Shown: positions 1 to 5,453 of the stretch, piece after piece
How positions within the stretch are numbered: the first letter of the stretch is position 1
How the letters are laid out: each line of letters opens with the position of its first letter
Origin: Bryobacteraceae bacterium
Lineage (GTDB): Bacteria > Acidobacteriota > Terriglobia > Bryobacterales > Bryobacteraceae
Length of the DNA: 9,363 nt
Direction of reading: 5' to 3'
Assembly (NCBI GenBank): GCA_014379815.1
Contig: JACMLA010000530.1
Span: 1-9,363, forward strand
Translations under genes and position numbers: made by a program
Notes under the pieces: model-generated
Told to the model about the DNA's origin: nothing
Databases searched by the model: none
Seen by the model: only the letters and a program-made list of their open reading frames with translations

Positions 1-38
1 CAGCACAAAACGTTGCATGCTTACCCTAAGTCTACTAA

Positions 39-875
39 TTACCCGGTCCACGCCGGAAACGGATTCAGCGACGCCTGGCGGCAGTCTTCGAGGAGGTGCG
101 GGACGCGTTTCCGGCGATCCATGAGACGCATAAGCAAACGCTCCAATGTCTCGGCGTCCCCGTTCAGCCAGTCTGACGGGATCCGGCGCAGCGCCTCATC
201 CACCACCTCTTCCGGAAAGTGGATCACCCGGTCGAGTGCAGGCTGAAAGTCGTCGAGCGATCGTACGGACCGGTAGACCAGCATGCGGAAGTACAGACCC
301 GTAGCGGGACTGTCGACATACTCCCAGTGCGGTCCATTGAAAAGGTATCCGTGATCGATCATCAATGCAATGAACCCGACGCGTTGGGCATGCAGGGCTG
401 GATTGTTGATGAACTCGCGAAGGCGTGCGCGGAGAAACACAGATTGCCGCGCATCGGCGTTCCCGGCCCACTTATCGAAAAGCAATGCGGTCAGGAAATC
501 GCGATGATTCTCCACCTTTTCCAGCAGGGTATCCGGGAGGAAATCGAAAACGGCGATCCTGTCGGGGTGACCGGGAAAGCGGGATCCAAAGTGCCAGCCG
601 ATCAGTGGGGGGATGCGGCGGGACCCCAGTTGCATGGCTGCTTCAGGATACTCGTTCAGGAACTCGGGGCTTAAGTTTACGATCTGCATCTCGGGAACGG
701 CCACGCCGAGGTACTTCAAAAACGTTCCGCCCAGCCACTCGTTGATCAGGACACGCCGATGCTGCGGATTGTTTTGGAACTTGACCACATAGAAGCGGTC
801 GTCGTCAGCCTCGATCAGGTGGGCCTGAGCACCTCCGCGCATCTTACGGATGAGGCGACGCGCGTTCACTGGCAT
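39..875 (-). CDS. HipA-like kinase family protein (orphan, no HipB beside it)
   Basis: This 278-residue protein resembles the compact HipA-like kinase family (the Pfam family I recall as HipA_2) rather than full-length HipA, which is about 440 residues. Kinase landmarks are visible in order: a Gly-containing N-lobe segment near residues 12-20 (MRGGAQAHL), a candidate ATP-binding lysine at K32 (YVVKFQ), a candidate partner glutamate at E46 (NEW), a catalytic-loop-like FDKWAGNADARQ at 133-144 with D134 and N139, and a metal-binding IDHG at 173-176 with D174. The rest of the C-terminal half is helical. These residue roles are inferred from the HipA/PI3K-like fold. The substrate is unknown; E. 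coli HipA phosphorylates glutamyl-tRNA synthetase, but that should not be transferred here. No helix-turn-helix antitoxin gene lies upstream, and the neighbour is a divergent small unknown gene. The start at 875 is preceded only by a weak GAGAAG; M12 is a possible alternative start with no better ribosome site. Confidence 0.78.
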   Translation of the reverse strand: MPVNARRLIRKMRGGAQAHLIEADDDRFYVVKFQNNPQHRRVLINEWLGGTFLKYLGVAVPEMQIVNLSPEFLNEYPEAAMQLGSRRIPPLIGWHFGSRFPGHPDRIAVFDFLPDTLLEKVENHRDFLTALLFDKWAGNADARQSVFLRARLREFINNPALHAQRVGFIALMIDHGYLFNGPHWEYVDSPATGLYFRMLVYRSVRSLDDFQPALDRVIHFPEEVVDEALRRIPSDWLNGDAETLERLLMRLMDRRKRVPHLLEDCRQASLNPFPAWTG

Positions 876-901
876 TTGCTTCTCAGGGTATCTCAGGCCT
901 G

Positions 902-930
902 TTAGTACAGTAGTCGTTGAGGATATTCAA
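902..930 (-). promoter_or_regulatory. Possible promoter for the HipA-like kinase gene
   Basis: On the minus strand a TTGAAT box (925-930, four of six matches to the sigma-70 -35 consensus) is followed after 17 nt by TACTAA (902-907, three of six matches to the -10 consensus). The spacing is ideal but the -10 box is poor. It would give a leader of roughly 20 nt before the start codon at 875. This is a weak call made from consensus matching only. Confidence 0.28.
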
Positions 931-934
931 CTAC
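910..934 (+). repeat. Imperfect inverted repeat just before the small gene
   Basis: GTAG (910-913) and TTGA (917-920) pair with TCAA (927-930) and CTAC (931-934), leaving a 3-nt bulge (TCG) and a 6-nt loop (GGATAT). In the plus-strand transcript this would form a small hairpin ending two bases before the ATG at 937. The only Shine-Dalgarno-like bases (GAGG, 919-922) lie at its stem-loop junction. In DNA the same symmetry could instead be an operator between the divergent genes, since it overlaps the candidate kinase promoter. Either role is inference, and the repeat is short enough to be chance. Confidence 0.3.
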
Positions 935-936
935 AG

Positions 937-1164
937 ATGGCCGAAGATTTCACTCCGACTGCCGTAACACCGCCGCCTGCGCCCGGACGGAGTAAGGATG
1001 AGGTGGCGCTGGAACTGATGAAGTTTATTGCGGTTTCGACCGGTTTTGGCAAGGGAGGCAGCGGGACTGGTTACGGCACTCCGAAGGCGGGAAAGACTCC
1101 CGAAGAGCATGCTGAGGCTTTGCTGGAACTGTTTGAAAAATGTCGGACGGTAGTGAACCGGTAG
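937..1164 (+). CDS. Small conserved-looking protein of unknown function (75 aa)
   Basis: I do not recognise this protein. It has a Pro-rich N-terminus (about residues 6-17), a charged amphipathic helix (about 19-34, SKDEVALELMKFIAV), a Gly/Ser-rich linker with two GTP/GTG-like turns (36-50), and a second charged helix (about 54-72, PEEHAEALLELFEKC) that includes its only cysteine. There is no signal peptide, membrane segment or helix-turn-helix. The two-helix layout looks like a real folded small protein rather than random translation. The frame is open upstream to an ATG at 850, but that start lies inside the divergent kinase gene, so ATG 937 was chosen; its ribosome site is weak (GAGG about 14 nt upstream). 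It is divergent from the HipA-like kinase and converges with the membrane-protein gene that ends at 1202. Possible partner or regulator of the kinase, but nothing in its sequence proves this. Confidence 0.6.
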   Translation: MAEDFTPTAVTPPPAPGRSKDEVALELMKFIAVSTGFGKGGSGTGYGTPKAGKTPEEHAEALLELFEKCRTVVNR

Positions 1165-1201
1165 AGTGTCTGCGGCCGATCACCACGACTAGCTCGTTTG
1201 C

Positions 1202-2548
1202 TTACTGGATTGATGTAAATCGGAATCGGCCAGTCACGGCTCTGGTGGAGTGCTTCTGGAGCCATTCCTGAGCGTCTGGTCTGGCGCTGAGCGCGTCGAT
1301 GGCGGAGTCGTCAGCCCACAACTCGGTCTTGTCCCGGGCCGTTGTTAGCCGGATCTGCTCAAGCTGTTCCAGAGACCGATCCGTCACGTCAATCCACACT
1401 TTATCTTTGCTGAAATAGGACATAGTCCAGAGATCAGGGCGCAAGTACCGATAGAGGATGATGCTCCCGTTCGGCCAAGCCCGGATGTCAGTGAGTGCGA
1501 AATGCAGTGGGGCATTGTTCTTCGGCAAAGTGTGTGGGTAGATGTAGAACGCCCAGTTCCATGCGACGACCAGCCCGGCTGCCACTGCAACCCACCGCCT
1601 CCCGGGAATGTGACGCAGCAGCAGAATGAGGGGAGGCAGATAGAACAGCCGGTAGAACGTGTTCTGAGGCAGCCAGAACACGAGGAAGACAACGTAGCTG
1701 ATTAGCCAGATCGCATCGATCGCTATCGGCAAACGCGTTTCCGAGACCGGGTCTCTGGTACGAAAGAACAGAGCGACCGCGCACAGCGCGAGCCCAATTC
1801 CGGCAAAGGTCAGCAAGTCCGGCTCGAAAAGTCCGACCTTCCCTCCGACCAGCAAACGCTGCGTGCCCCGGAGACTGAGTAGCAGACCTCTGACGAGGTT
1901 CCCGGAAAAGCTCGCGTCGGGTGAGTGGGTCATGATCCACTCTGCAAAGGTTTGACCGGGAGACTGTGCCACGAAGGCTGCGGTATACGTGCCCAGCGTC
2001 AGGGTGCCGGCGAGTGATGCATAAACCACAGCGGCGCGTCTGCTCCGCCGCCAAAGCGCAAACAAGGCTGCGGGAAAGAAGAAAAGCGATAGCTGATGCA
2101 TAAGCATTGCCGCAGTATGGGCGAGGGCAATGCGAACAGGCGCAGGCTCCTCTTTCTCGAGGAGTGTGCGTGCGACCAAAAGAAAGAAGATGGCGGGGAT
2201 GTAAGCATTGGCGTCAGTGGTAAATTTCCACCAGACAGCGGAGAACGCAAACAATGCGGTAAGCGCCGGGCGTCTGATCTGCAAAGACATCAGCATGACG
2301 GACGCCGCCCCCAACAACACATTCAGTGCTTGCATGAGGTACAGGGGACGAACCGGAACCCAGTGGTTTACTGCCCGGATCAGGCTGCAATACAGGAGGT
2401 GACTTGGCTGGAAAAGCTGAGGCCACGACGAGGGGCTTTCGACAGTTATGGCGAAAGCAACGCCGTCCCAGTAGTATTCGCGGGTCGCAAATACTGTGTA
2501 GAGAGCAAGGGCTGCAAGAGGGACGTACAAATCCCGGATGCGGGCCAT
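1202..2548 (-). CDS. Polytopic membrane protein, GT-C-like (putative glycosyltransferase)
   Basis: This 448-residue protein has about nine or ten hydrophobic segments (roughly 8-22, 69-88, 96-107, 115-129, 141-163, 173-194, 245-262, 277-293, 299-311 and 318-337) followed by a soluble C-terminal part of about 110 residues. After the first membrane segment comes YYWDG (25-29); an acidic residue in the first extracytoplasmic loop is where GT-C-fold glycosyltransferases place their catalytic acid. The TDANAYIPA stretch (111-119) and the His-containing segment around 144-151 recall the PMT/DUF2723-type membrane families. I infer transfer of a sugar from a lipid-linked donor in the cytoplasmic membrane; no substrate can be named. 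The C-terminal domain (about 360-448) is not one I recognise. The start at 2548 has no clear Shine-Dalgarno; a hairpin lies 12 nt upstream. The gene follows the histone-like gene in the same direction after 53 nt, so the two may share a transcript. Confidence 0.6.
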   Translation of the reverse strand: MARIRDLYVPLAALALYTVFATREYYWDGVAFAITVESPSSWPQLFQPSHLLYCSLIRAVNHWVPVRPLYLMQALNVLLGAASVMLMSLQIRRPALTALFAFSAVWWKFTTDANAYIPAIFFLLVARTLLEKEEPAPVRIALAHTAAMLMHQLSLFFFPAALFALWRRSRRAAVVYASLAGTLTLGTYTAAFVAQSPGQTFAEWIMTHSPDASFSGNLVRGLLLSLRGTQRLLVGGKVGLFEPDLLTFAGIGLALCAVALFFRTRDPVSETRLPIAIDAIWLISYVVFLVFWLPQNTFYRLFYLPPLILLLRHIPGRRWVAVAAGLVVAWNWAFYIYPHTLPKNNAPLHFALTDIRAWPNGSIILYRYLRPDLWTMSYFSKDKVWIDVTDRSLEQLEQIRLTTARDKTELWADDSAIDALSARPDAQEWLQKHSTRAVTGRFRFTSIQ

Positions 2549-2560
2549 AGTGAGGGGTCT

Positions 2561-2588
2561 TAAGGCAAGCCGGCGTGGGCCTGCCTTA
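2561..2588 (-). repeat. Hairpin between histone-like gene and membrane-protein gene
   Basis: A perfect 7-bp inverted repeat, TAAGGCA (2561-2567) with TGCCTTA (2582-2588), is extended inward by three more GC pairs (2569-2571 with 2578-2580) after one mismatch, with a 6-nt loop. On the minus-strand transcript the sequence after the stem is not T-rich, so it is not a standard intrinsic terminator. It sits in the 53-nt gap right before the start codon at 2548, which has no visible ribosome site. It may be a processing, attenuation or translation-control element. Confidence 0.4.
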
Positions 2589-2601
2589 GAAGAGACAGAA
2601 C

Positions 2602-3360
2602 CTAGCGGCGACCAGTTTTCTTAGCCGCTTTCTTGACCGCTTTCTTAGCTACCGCTTTCTTAGCGGCGCCCTTTTTTGCAACGACGGATTTAGCTGGCGA
2701 CTTTTTGGCAGGCGCCTTTTTGGCTACCACTTTTCGCGGTGGTGCCTTCTTAGCGGCCACTTTCTTAGCCGGCTGCTTTTTGGCCGGAGCCTTTTTGGCC
2801 GTCACTTTCTTTGCAGGTGCCTTGACCGGTTGCTTTTTCGCCGGTGCTTTGGCGGCCTGCTTTTTAGCCGGAGCCTTTTTGGCGACTGTCTTCTTTGCCG
2901 CTACTTTTTTGGCACCGCGCGCAGGAGGTTCCTCCTCATCGTCTCCGGCCTCCTCCTCCTCGTCCTCTTCGTCTTCTTCGTCTTCATCCTCGTCAACGTC
3001 GTCGCTGGAAACGTCTTCAGACTCGTCGTCGGACTCGTCTGGGTCCCCATCGGCAGCGTCGTCGTCCGGTTCGGCATCCTCGGCCGGCTCGTCGTCAAGC
3101 TTGTCCTTAGCAGCGGCAGCAGGGGCGGCTTTGGTCTTCACTGCAGGTGGCTTGTCGTCCTCTTCCTCGTCATCCTCATCTTCTTCCTCGTCGTCCGATG
3201 TTTCCGAGTCGTCTTCGTCCTCATCTTCGAAGTCTTCCTCATCGTCATCGTCGTCGCTGCCGTACTCGCCGAGCTCGGACTCCAACTCTACGTGCTCGTC
3301 TTCGTAGCTAAAGTCATCCACTTCTTTCTTGTCGCGACTCAGCAAGTCAATTTCAATCAT
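2602..3360 (-). CDS. Histone H1-like protein with acidic N-terminal half and lysine/alanine repeat tail
   Basis: The 252-residue product is split by charge. Counting residues, positions 1-144 carry 84 Asp/Glu and only 8 Lys/Arg, including runs of five to nine acidic residues. Positions 145-252 carry 42 Lys/Arg and no Asp/Glu. The basic tail is built of degenerate pentad-type repeats ([15 protein letters not shown]), as in the C-terminal domain of eukaryotic linker histone H1 and in bacterial lysine-rich DNA-binding proteins such as AlgP and Hc1-type proteins. Such tails bind DNA or RNA without sequence specificity. The acidic half recalls histone-chaperone or nucleolin-type acidic tracts and could compete with nucleic acid for the basic tail; that is inference. 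The first about 30 residues are less repetitive and may be a short conserved head. No folded domain is evident. A perfect AGGAGG lies 8 nt before the ATG at 3360, implying efficient translation. The gene is downstream of the mltD terminator and 53 nt ahead of the membrane-protein gene. Confidence 0.8.
   Translation of the reverse strand: MIEIDLLSRDKKEVDDFSYEDEHVELESELGEYGSDDDDDEEDFEDEDEDDSETSDDEEEDEDDEEEDDKPPAVKTKAAPAAAAKDKLDDEPAEDAEPDDDAADGDPDESDDESEDVSSDDVDEDEDEEDEEDEEEEAGDDEEEPPARGAKKVAAKKTVAKKAPAKKQAAKAPAKKQPVKAPAKKVTAKKAPAKKQPAKKVAAKKAPPRKVVAKKAPAKKSPAKSVVAKKGAAKKAVAKKAVKKAAKKTGRR
2605..2928 (-). repeat. Degenerate Lys-Ala-Pro repeat tract encoding the basic tail
   Basis: Residues 145-252 of the histone-like protein are encoded by imperfect tandem units of about 15 nt for pentads such as AKKAP. 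The units vary in third positions and in the Ala/Val/Gln/Pro residues, so the tract is an old, diverged repeat rather than a recent expansion. Paired lysines recur about every five residues with no acidic residue anywhere in the tract. Confidence 0.7.
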
Positions 3361-3368
3361 TCCGTACG

Positions 3369-3374
3369 CCTCCT
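3369..3374 (-). promoter_or_regulatory. Consensus Shine-Dalgarno of the histone-like gene
   Basis: CCTCCT on the plus strand reads AGGAGG in the transcript, with 8 nt between it and the ATG at 3360. It is the best ribosome binding site in the window. It fixes the start codon and the coding strand of a low-complexity gene that also has long antisense open frames. Confidence 0.85.
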
Positions 3375-3395
3375 GTGCGGGCCTTACACACGGAT

Positions 3396-3423
3396 AGTCT
3401 AACTCGTTTTATTCTTACCGCAA
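3396..3423 (-). promoter_or_regulatory. Candidate promoter of the histone-like gene
   Basis: On the minus strand TTGCGG (3418-3423) and TAGACT (3396-3401) are separated by 16 nt. The -35 box matches only at TTG, while the -10 box is identical to that of the much better mltD promoter. The element lies between the mltD terminator and the ribosome site, which is where a separate promoter is needed. Moderate to weak call. Confidence 0.38.
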
Positions 3424-3431
3424 TGCCTTTG

Positions 3432-3475
3432 GATAAAAAACAAAGCCCCGCGGCATTGTTGCATGCCGCGGGGCT
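3432..3475 (-). terminator. Rho-independent terminator of mltD
   Basis: A perfect 13-bp GC-rich inverted repeat (3444-3456 with 3463-3475) encloses a 6-nt loop. On the minus strand it is followed directly by TTGTTTTTTAT (3433-3443), the T-run expected of an intrinsic terminator. It begins 29 nt after the mltD stop codon. On the plus strand no T-run follows, so it acts only for leftward transcription. Confidence 0.92.
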
Positions 3476-3504
3476 CTGAGTCACGGAGGAGAAGCGATAC
3501 CTGT

Positions 3505-5184
3505 CTAACGCGAAGCGATGCGGCGATGAGCCGGCCTGGCTGCTGAGATGCGTCTGGAGGTCGCCCTGGCATTACGTAAAGAGGCCGCCTTCAGGGTAGT
3601 CTTTCCCTTTGCCTTGCTGGCTGCTGCGAGTTTGACCGACCCTTGTTTCACGGACGATTTCGCTACTTTGATGCGTTCGATTTGGGAAGCCGTGGGAATT
3701 ACCAGGACTTCACCCAGTTCCGCCTCAGAGACGTTATTCGCCGAAGTGAGAGCGGAGACGGGCATGCTGAAACGGCGTGCAATCGACTCGAGAGTATCGC
3801 CTTCATTTACCCGGTGTATGCGCCACGAAGCACGGCGTTCCGCAGGGATAGTTCCAAGAGCCGCCGTCACCTGAGTGCTGGTGCCATTCGGAACCCGAAG
3901 CTCATAACCCATAGGGGCAACTGAACTGAGCAGAGCCGGATTCAGATCGCGTATCTCAGAGATGGGCCGGTCTGCAGCGTCTGCCAGCAGGCCGAGGTGC
4001 GTCGGTGCGTCCATGCGGACGGTCTGGTACACCAGAGCGGGTTCAGGCTCGATCCCTTCCAGGCCGTAGTCTTTCGCATTTTTGTGCATGATGGTCATCG
4101 CCAGGATGATCGGCACGTAGTTAGTGGTCTCGCGCGGGATCGCATTGAGGGAACGGACCTTCCAGAAATCCGCATAGCCGGTACGCCGGACGGCTCTGTC
4201 CACGCATCCATCGCCGCAGTTATATCCGGCAATGGCGAGATACCAGTCGCCGAACTTCGTGTAGAGATCCCGAAGGTGTCTGGCAGCGGAACGTGTCGCT
4301 TTTTCAGGATCGAGCCGGTCATCGTGGTAGGGAGTCTGCATCAGGCCGTACTCGCGGCCGCGATACTGCACAAACTGCCACATGCCGACTGCAGCCTTGT
4401 GAGAAACAGCGCGAGGCAGGAAGCCGGACTCGGCTTGCGCGAGGTAAATGAGTTCCTGAGGAACACCTTCTTCGGCAAGAATGCGGGAGATGAGAGGACG
4501 GTAACGGCCGGCCCTCTTCAAACCGGCAATAAGGGTGCGACGGCCCTTCTCCGAAGAAAAGTAGTTGATGTAGCTGAGCACCGAGTCATTCATCTCGAGC
4601 GGCAGCTGCGAGACCGTGGCCTGTACCTGCTCCCGGACCCGCGGCTTCAGGCCGGGGTCTACGGGGAACGTCATGTCCAGGATCTCTTCCAGAGGTGCCC
4701 GGTCATAGGCTACCTGGCTGGAAAGATCTCCCGCGCCCAGCCTGTTAACGTCGAATTTATGGATCTCCGCTACCAGCTGCTCCAGTTTAGCTTCGGCTTT
4801 GTGGCGGTTGGATGCGTCTTCCGGAAGTGCGAGCAGAAGGTCAACGGCTATGTCGAATTCAGACCTTGCGCCAATTGCATCGCCGAAGTTCAGCAGACGT
4901 TTTCCGTTTTGAAAACGCTCTTCCGCGCGGCGGATGCGCGAATCGACTTGCGAAGGGCGCGGAGGAATCGTCAAACTTGGCTTTAGAAAGAACGAGGAAT
5001 CCCTTAAATAAGGGTTCGCTTCGACCACAGGAGCCTCGATCGGTGTGAGTAAGGTGTTCCTGGGAGCTGGTGGCAGGAAAGACATCGCGAAGTGTTGCGA
5101 GCCTGAGGTGCTCACGCATCCTGTTAAGGCGCATACACTTACGAGCCCCGTCGCCAGAAAGAGCGGTTTTTTACAACAGGTCAT
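3505..5184 (-). CDS. mltD: MltD-type membrane-bound lytic murein transglycosylase with LysM (lipoprotein)
   Basis: This 559-residue enzyme cleaves the MurNAc-GlcNAc bond of peptidoglycan, forming 1,6-anhydro ends, in the periplasm. A lipoprotein signal peptide ends in the lipobox LTGC with C23 as the lipidated residue, which supports the start at 5184 (AGGGG lies just upstream). A helical, TPR-like stretch spans about 83-150. The family 1 SLT domain spans about 225-365: catalytic Glu is E252 in AQAESGF, followed by AVGMWQF (265-271), DDRLDP (288-293), AGYNCG (319-324) and ETTNYVP (352-358). A LysM domain covers about 455-498, and a degenerate LysM-like segment lies at about 391-432. Two oddities appear. 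The usual YNAG motif reads YNCG with a second cysteine four residues later (C323, C327). The last 55 residues (505-559) hold 16 Lys/Arg and no acidic residue. The gene is divergent from the bactofilin gene and has its own promoter and terminator, so it looks monocistronic. Confidence 0.92.
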   Translation of the reverse strand: MTCCKKPLFLATGLVSVCALTGCVSTSGSQHFAMSFLPPAPRNTLLTPIEAPVVEANPYLRDSSFFLKPSLTIPPRPSQVDSRIRRAEERFQNGKRLLNFGDAIGARSEFDIAVDLLLALPEDASNRHKAEAKLEQLVAEIHKFDVNRLGAGDLSSQVAYDRAPLEEILDMTFPVDPGLKPRVREQVQATVSQLPLEMNDSVLSYINYFSSEKGRRTLIAGLKRAGRYRPLISRILAEEGVPQELIYLAQAESGFLPRAVSHKAAVGMWQFVQYRGREYGLMQTPYHDDRLDPEKATRSAARHLRDLYTKFGDWYLAIAGYNCGDGCVDRAVRRTGYADFWKVRSLNAIPRETTNYVPIILAMTIMHKNAKDYGLEGIEPEPALVYQTVRMDAPTHLGLLADAADRPISEIRDLNPALLSSVAPMGYELRVPNGTSTQVTAALGTIPAERRASWRIHRVNEGDTLESIARRFSMPVSALTSANNVSEAELGEVLVIPTASQIERIKVAKSSVKQGSVKLAAASKAKGKTTLKAASLRNARATSRRISAARPAHRRIASR

Positions 5185-5229
5185 TCATCCCCTGGGCGGT
5201 TTAGAATCGATTACATGTTCGAGAATCTG

Positions 5230-5258
5230 AGTCTACCGTTTTTGGGAGACCGGGTCAA
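5230..5258 (-). promoter_or_regulatory. Sigma-70-type promoter of mltD
   Basis: On the minus strand TTGACC (5253-5258, five of six matches to the -35 consensus) and TAGACT (5230-5235, four of six to the -10 consensus) are separated by exactly 17 nt. Transcription would begin near 5222-5224, leaving a leader of about 40 nt before the ATG at 5184. This is the most convincing promoter in the window. Confidence 0.65.
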
Positions 5259-5351
5259 GTCGCCTCAGATGCGGGTCGGAATGTCACAAATGAGGGTTGA
5301 ACGGAAACGCCGAAATTTTGATGAGCTGTAAAACATACATCGGCTGATTCG

Positions 5352-5379
5352 TTATCTGGAGGCATTTCTGTTTTATAGT
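5352..5379 (+). promoter_or_regulatory. Candidate promoter of the bactofilin-lysS-lolC cluster
   Basis: TATAGT (5374-5379) matches the sigma-70 -10 consensus at five of six positions inside a T/A-rich stretch. The best -35 candidate at suitable distance, TTATCT (5352-5357, 16-nt spacer), is poor. A start near 5386 would leave a leader of about 68 nt before the bactofilin ATG. The -10 is plausible; the -35 is not convincing and an activator may be needed. Confidence 0.42.
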
Positions 5380-5436
5380 ATGAATTTCGAGGGCAGTACT
5401 GCGAAAGACTAATGTCCTCGCCGACTCCCGCGCTCG

Positions 5437-5443
5437 AAAGGAG
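5437..5443 (+). promoter_or_regulatory. Ribosome site that fixes the bactofilin start
   Basis: AAAGGAG lies 10 nt before the ATG at 5454. The in-frame ATG at 5412 has no ribosome site and would add 14 residues before the conserved-looking MWNRRK start, so 5454 is preferred. Confidence 0.75.
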
Positions 5444-5453
5444 TTCTTTCCCG

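Noticed and set aside
850..936. Upstream ATG (850) for the small plus-strand gene
   Set aside because: It would overlap the kinase coding region and add a Cys/Arg-rich stretch unlike the rest; ATG 937 fits the intergenic space.
39..1164. Complete HipBA toxin-antitoxin module
   Set aside because: There is no helix-turn-helix antitoxin gene beside the kinase, and the small divergent protein shows no DNA-binding motif; only an orphan kinase is supported.
2633..3402. Long plus-strand open frames over the histone-like gene (a Ser/Phe/Ala-rich one of 224 codons and a hydrophobic one of 190 codons)
   Set aside because: They are antisense by-products of GAN and AAG codon runs, which read as Ser, Val, Leu and Phe on the other strand. 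The minus-strand frame has a perfect AGGAGG at the right distance and a meaningful two-part composition.
3444..3475. The same hairpin as a plus-strand terminator
   Set aside because: No plus-strand gene ends near it, and the bases after 3475 on the plus strand are not T-rich.
3997..4986. Plus-strand open frame of 329 codons opposite mltD
   Set aside because: It lies wholly within mltD, whose lipobox, catalytic and LysM motifs are unmistakable; the antisense translation shows no domain pattern.
5412..5453. Upstream ATG (5412) for the bactofilin
   Set aside because: It has no ribosome site, while ATG 5454 has AAAGGAG 10 nt upstream and begins with a bactofilin-like aromatic and basic N-terminus.
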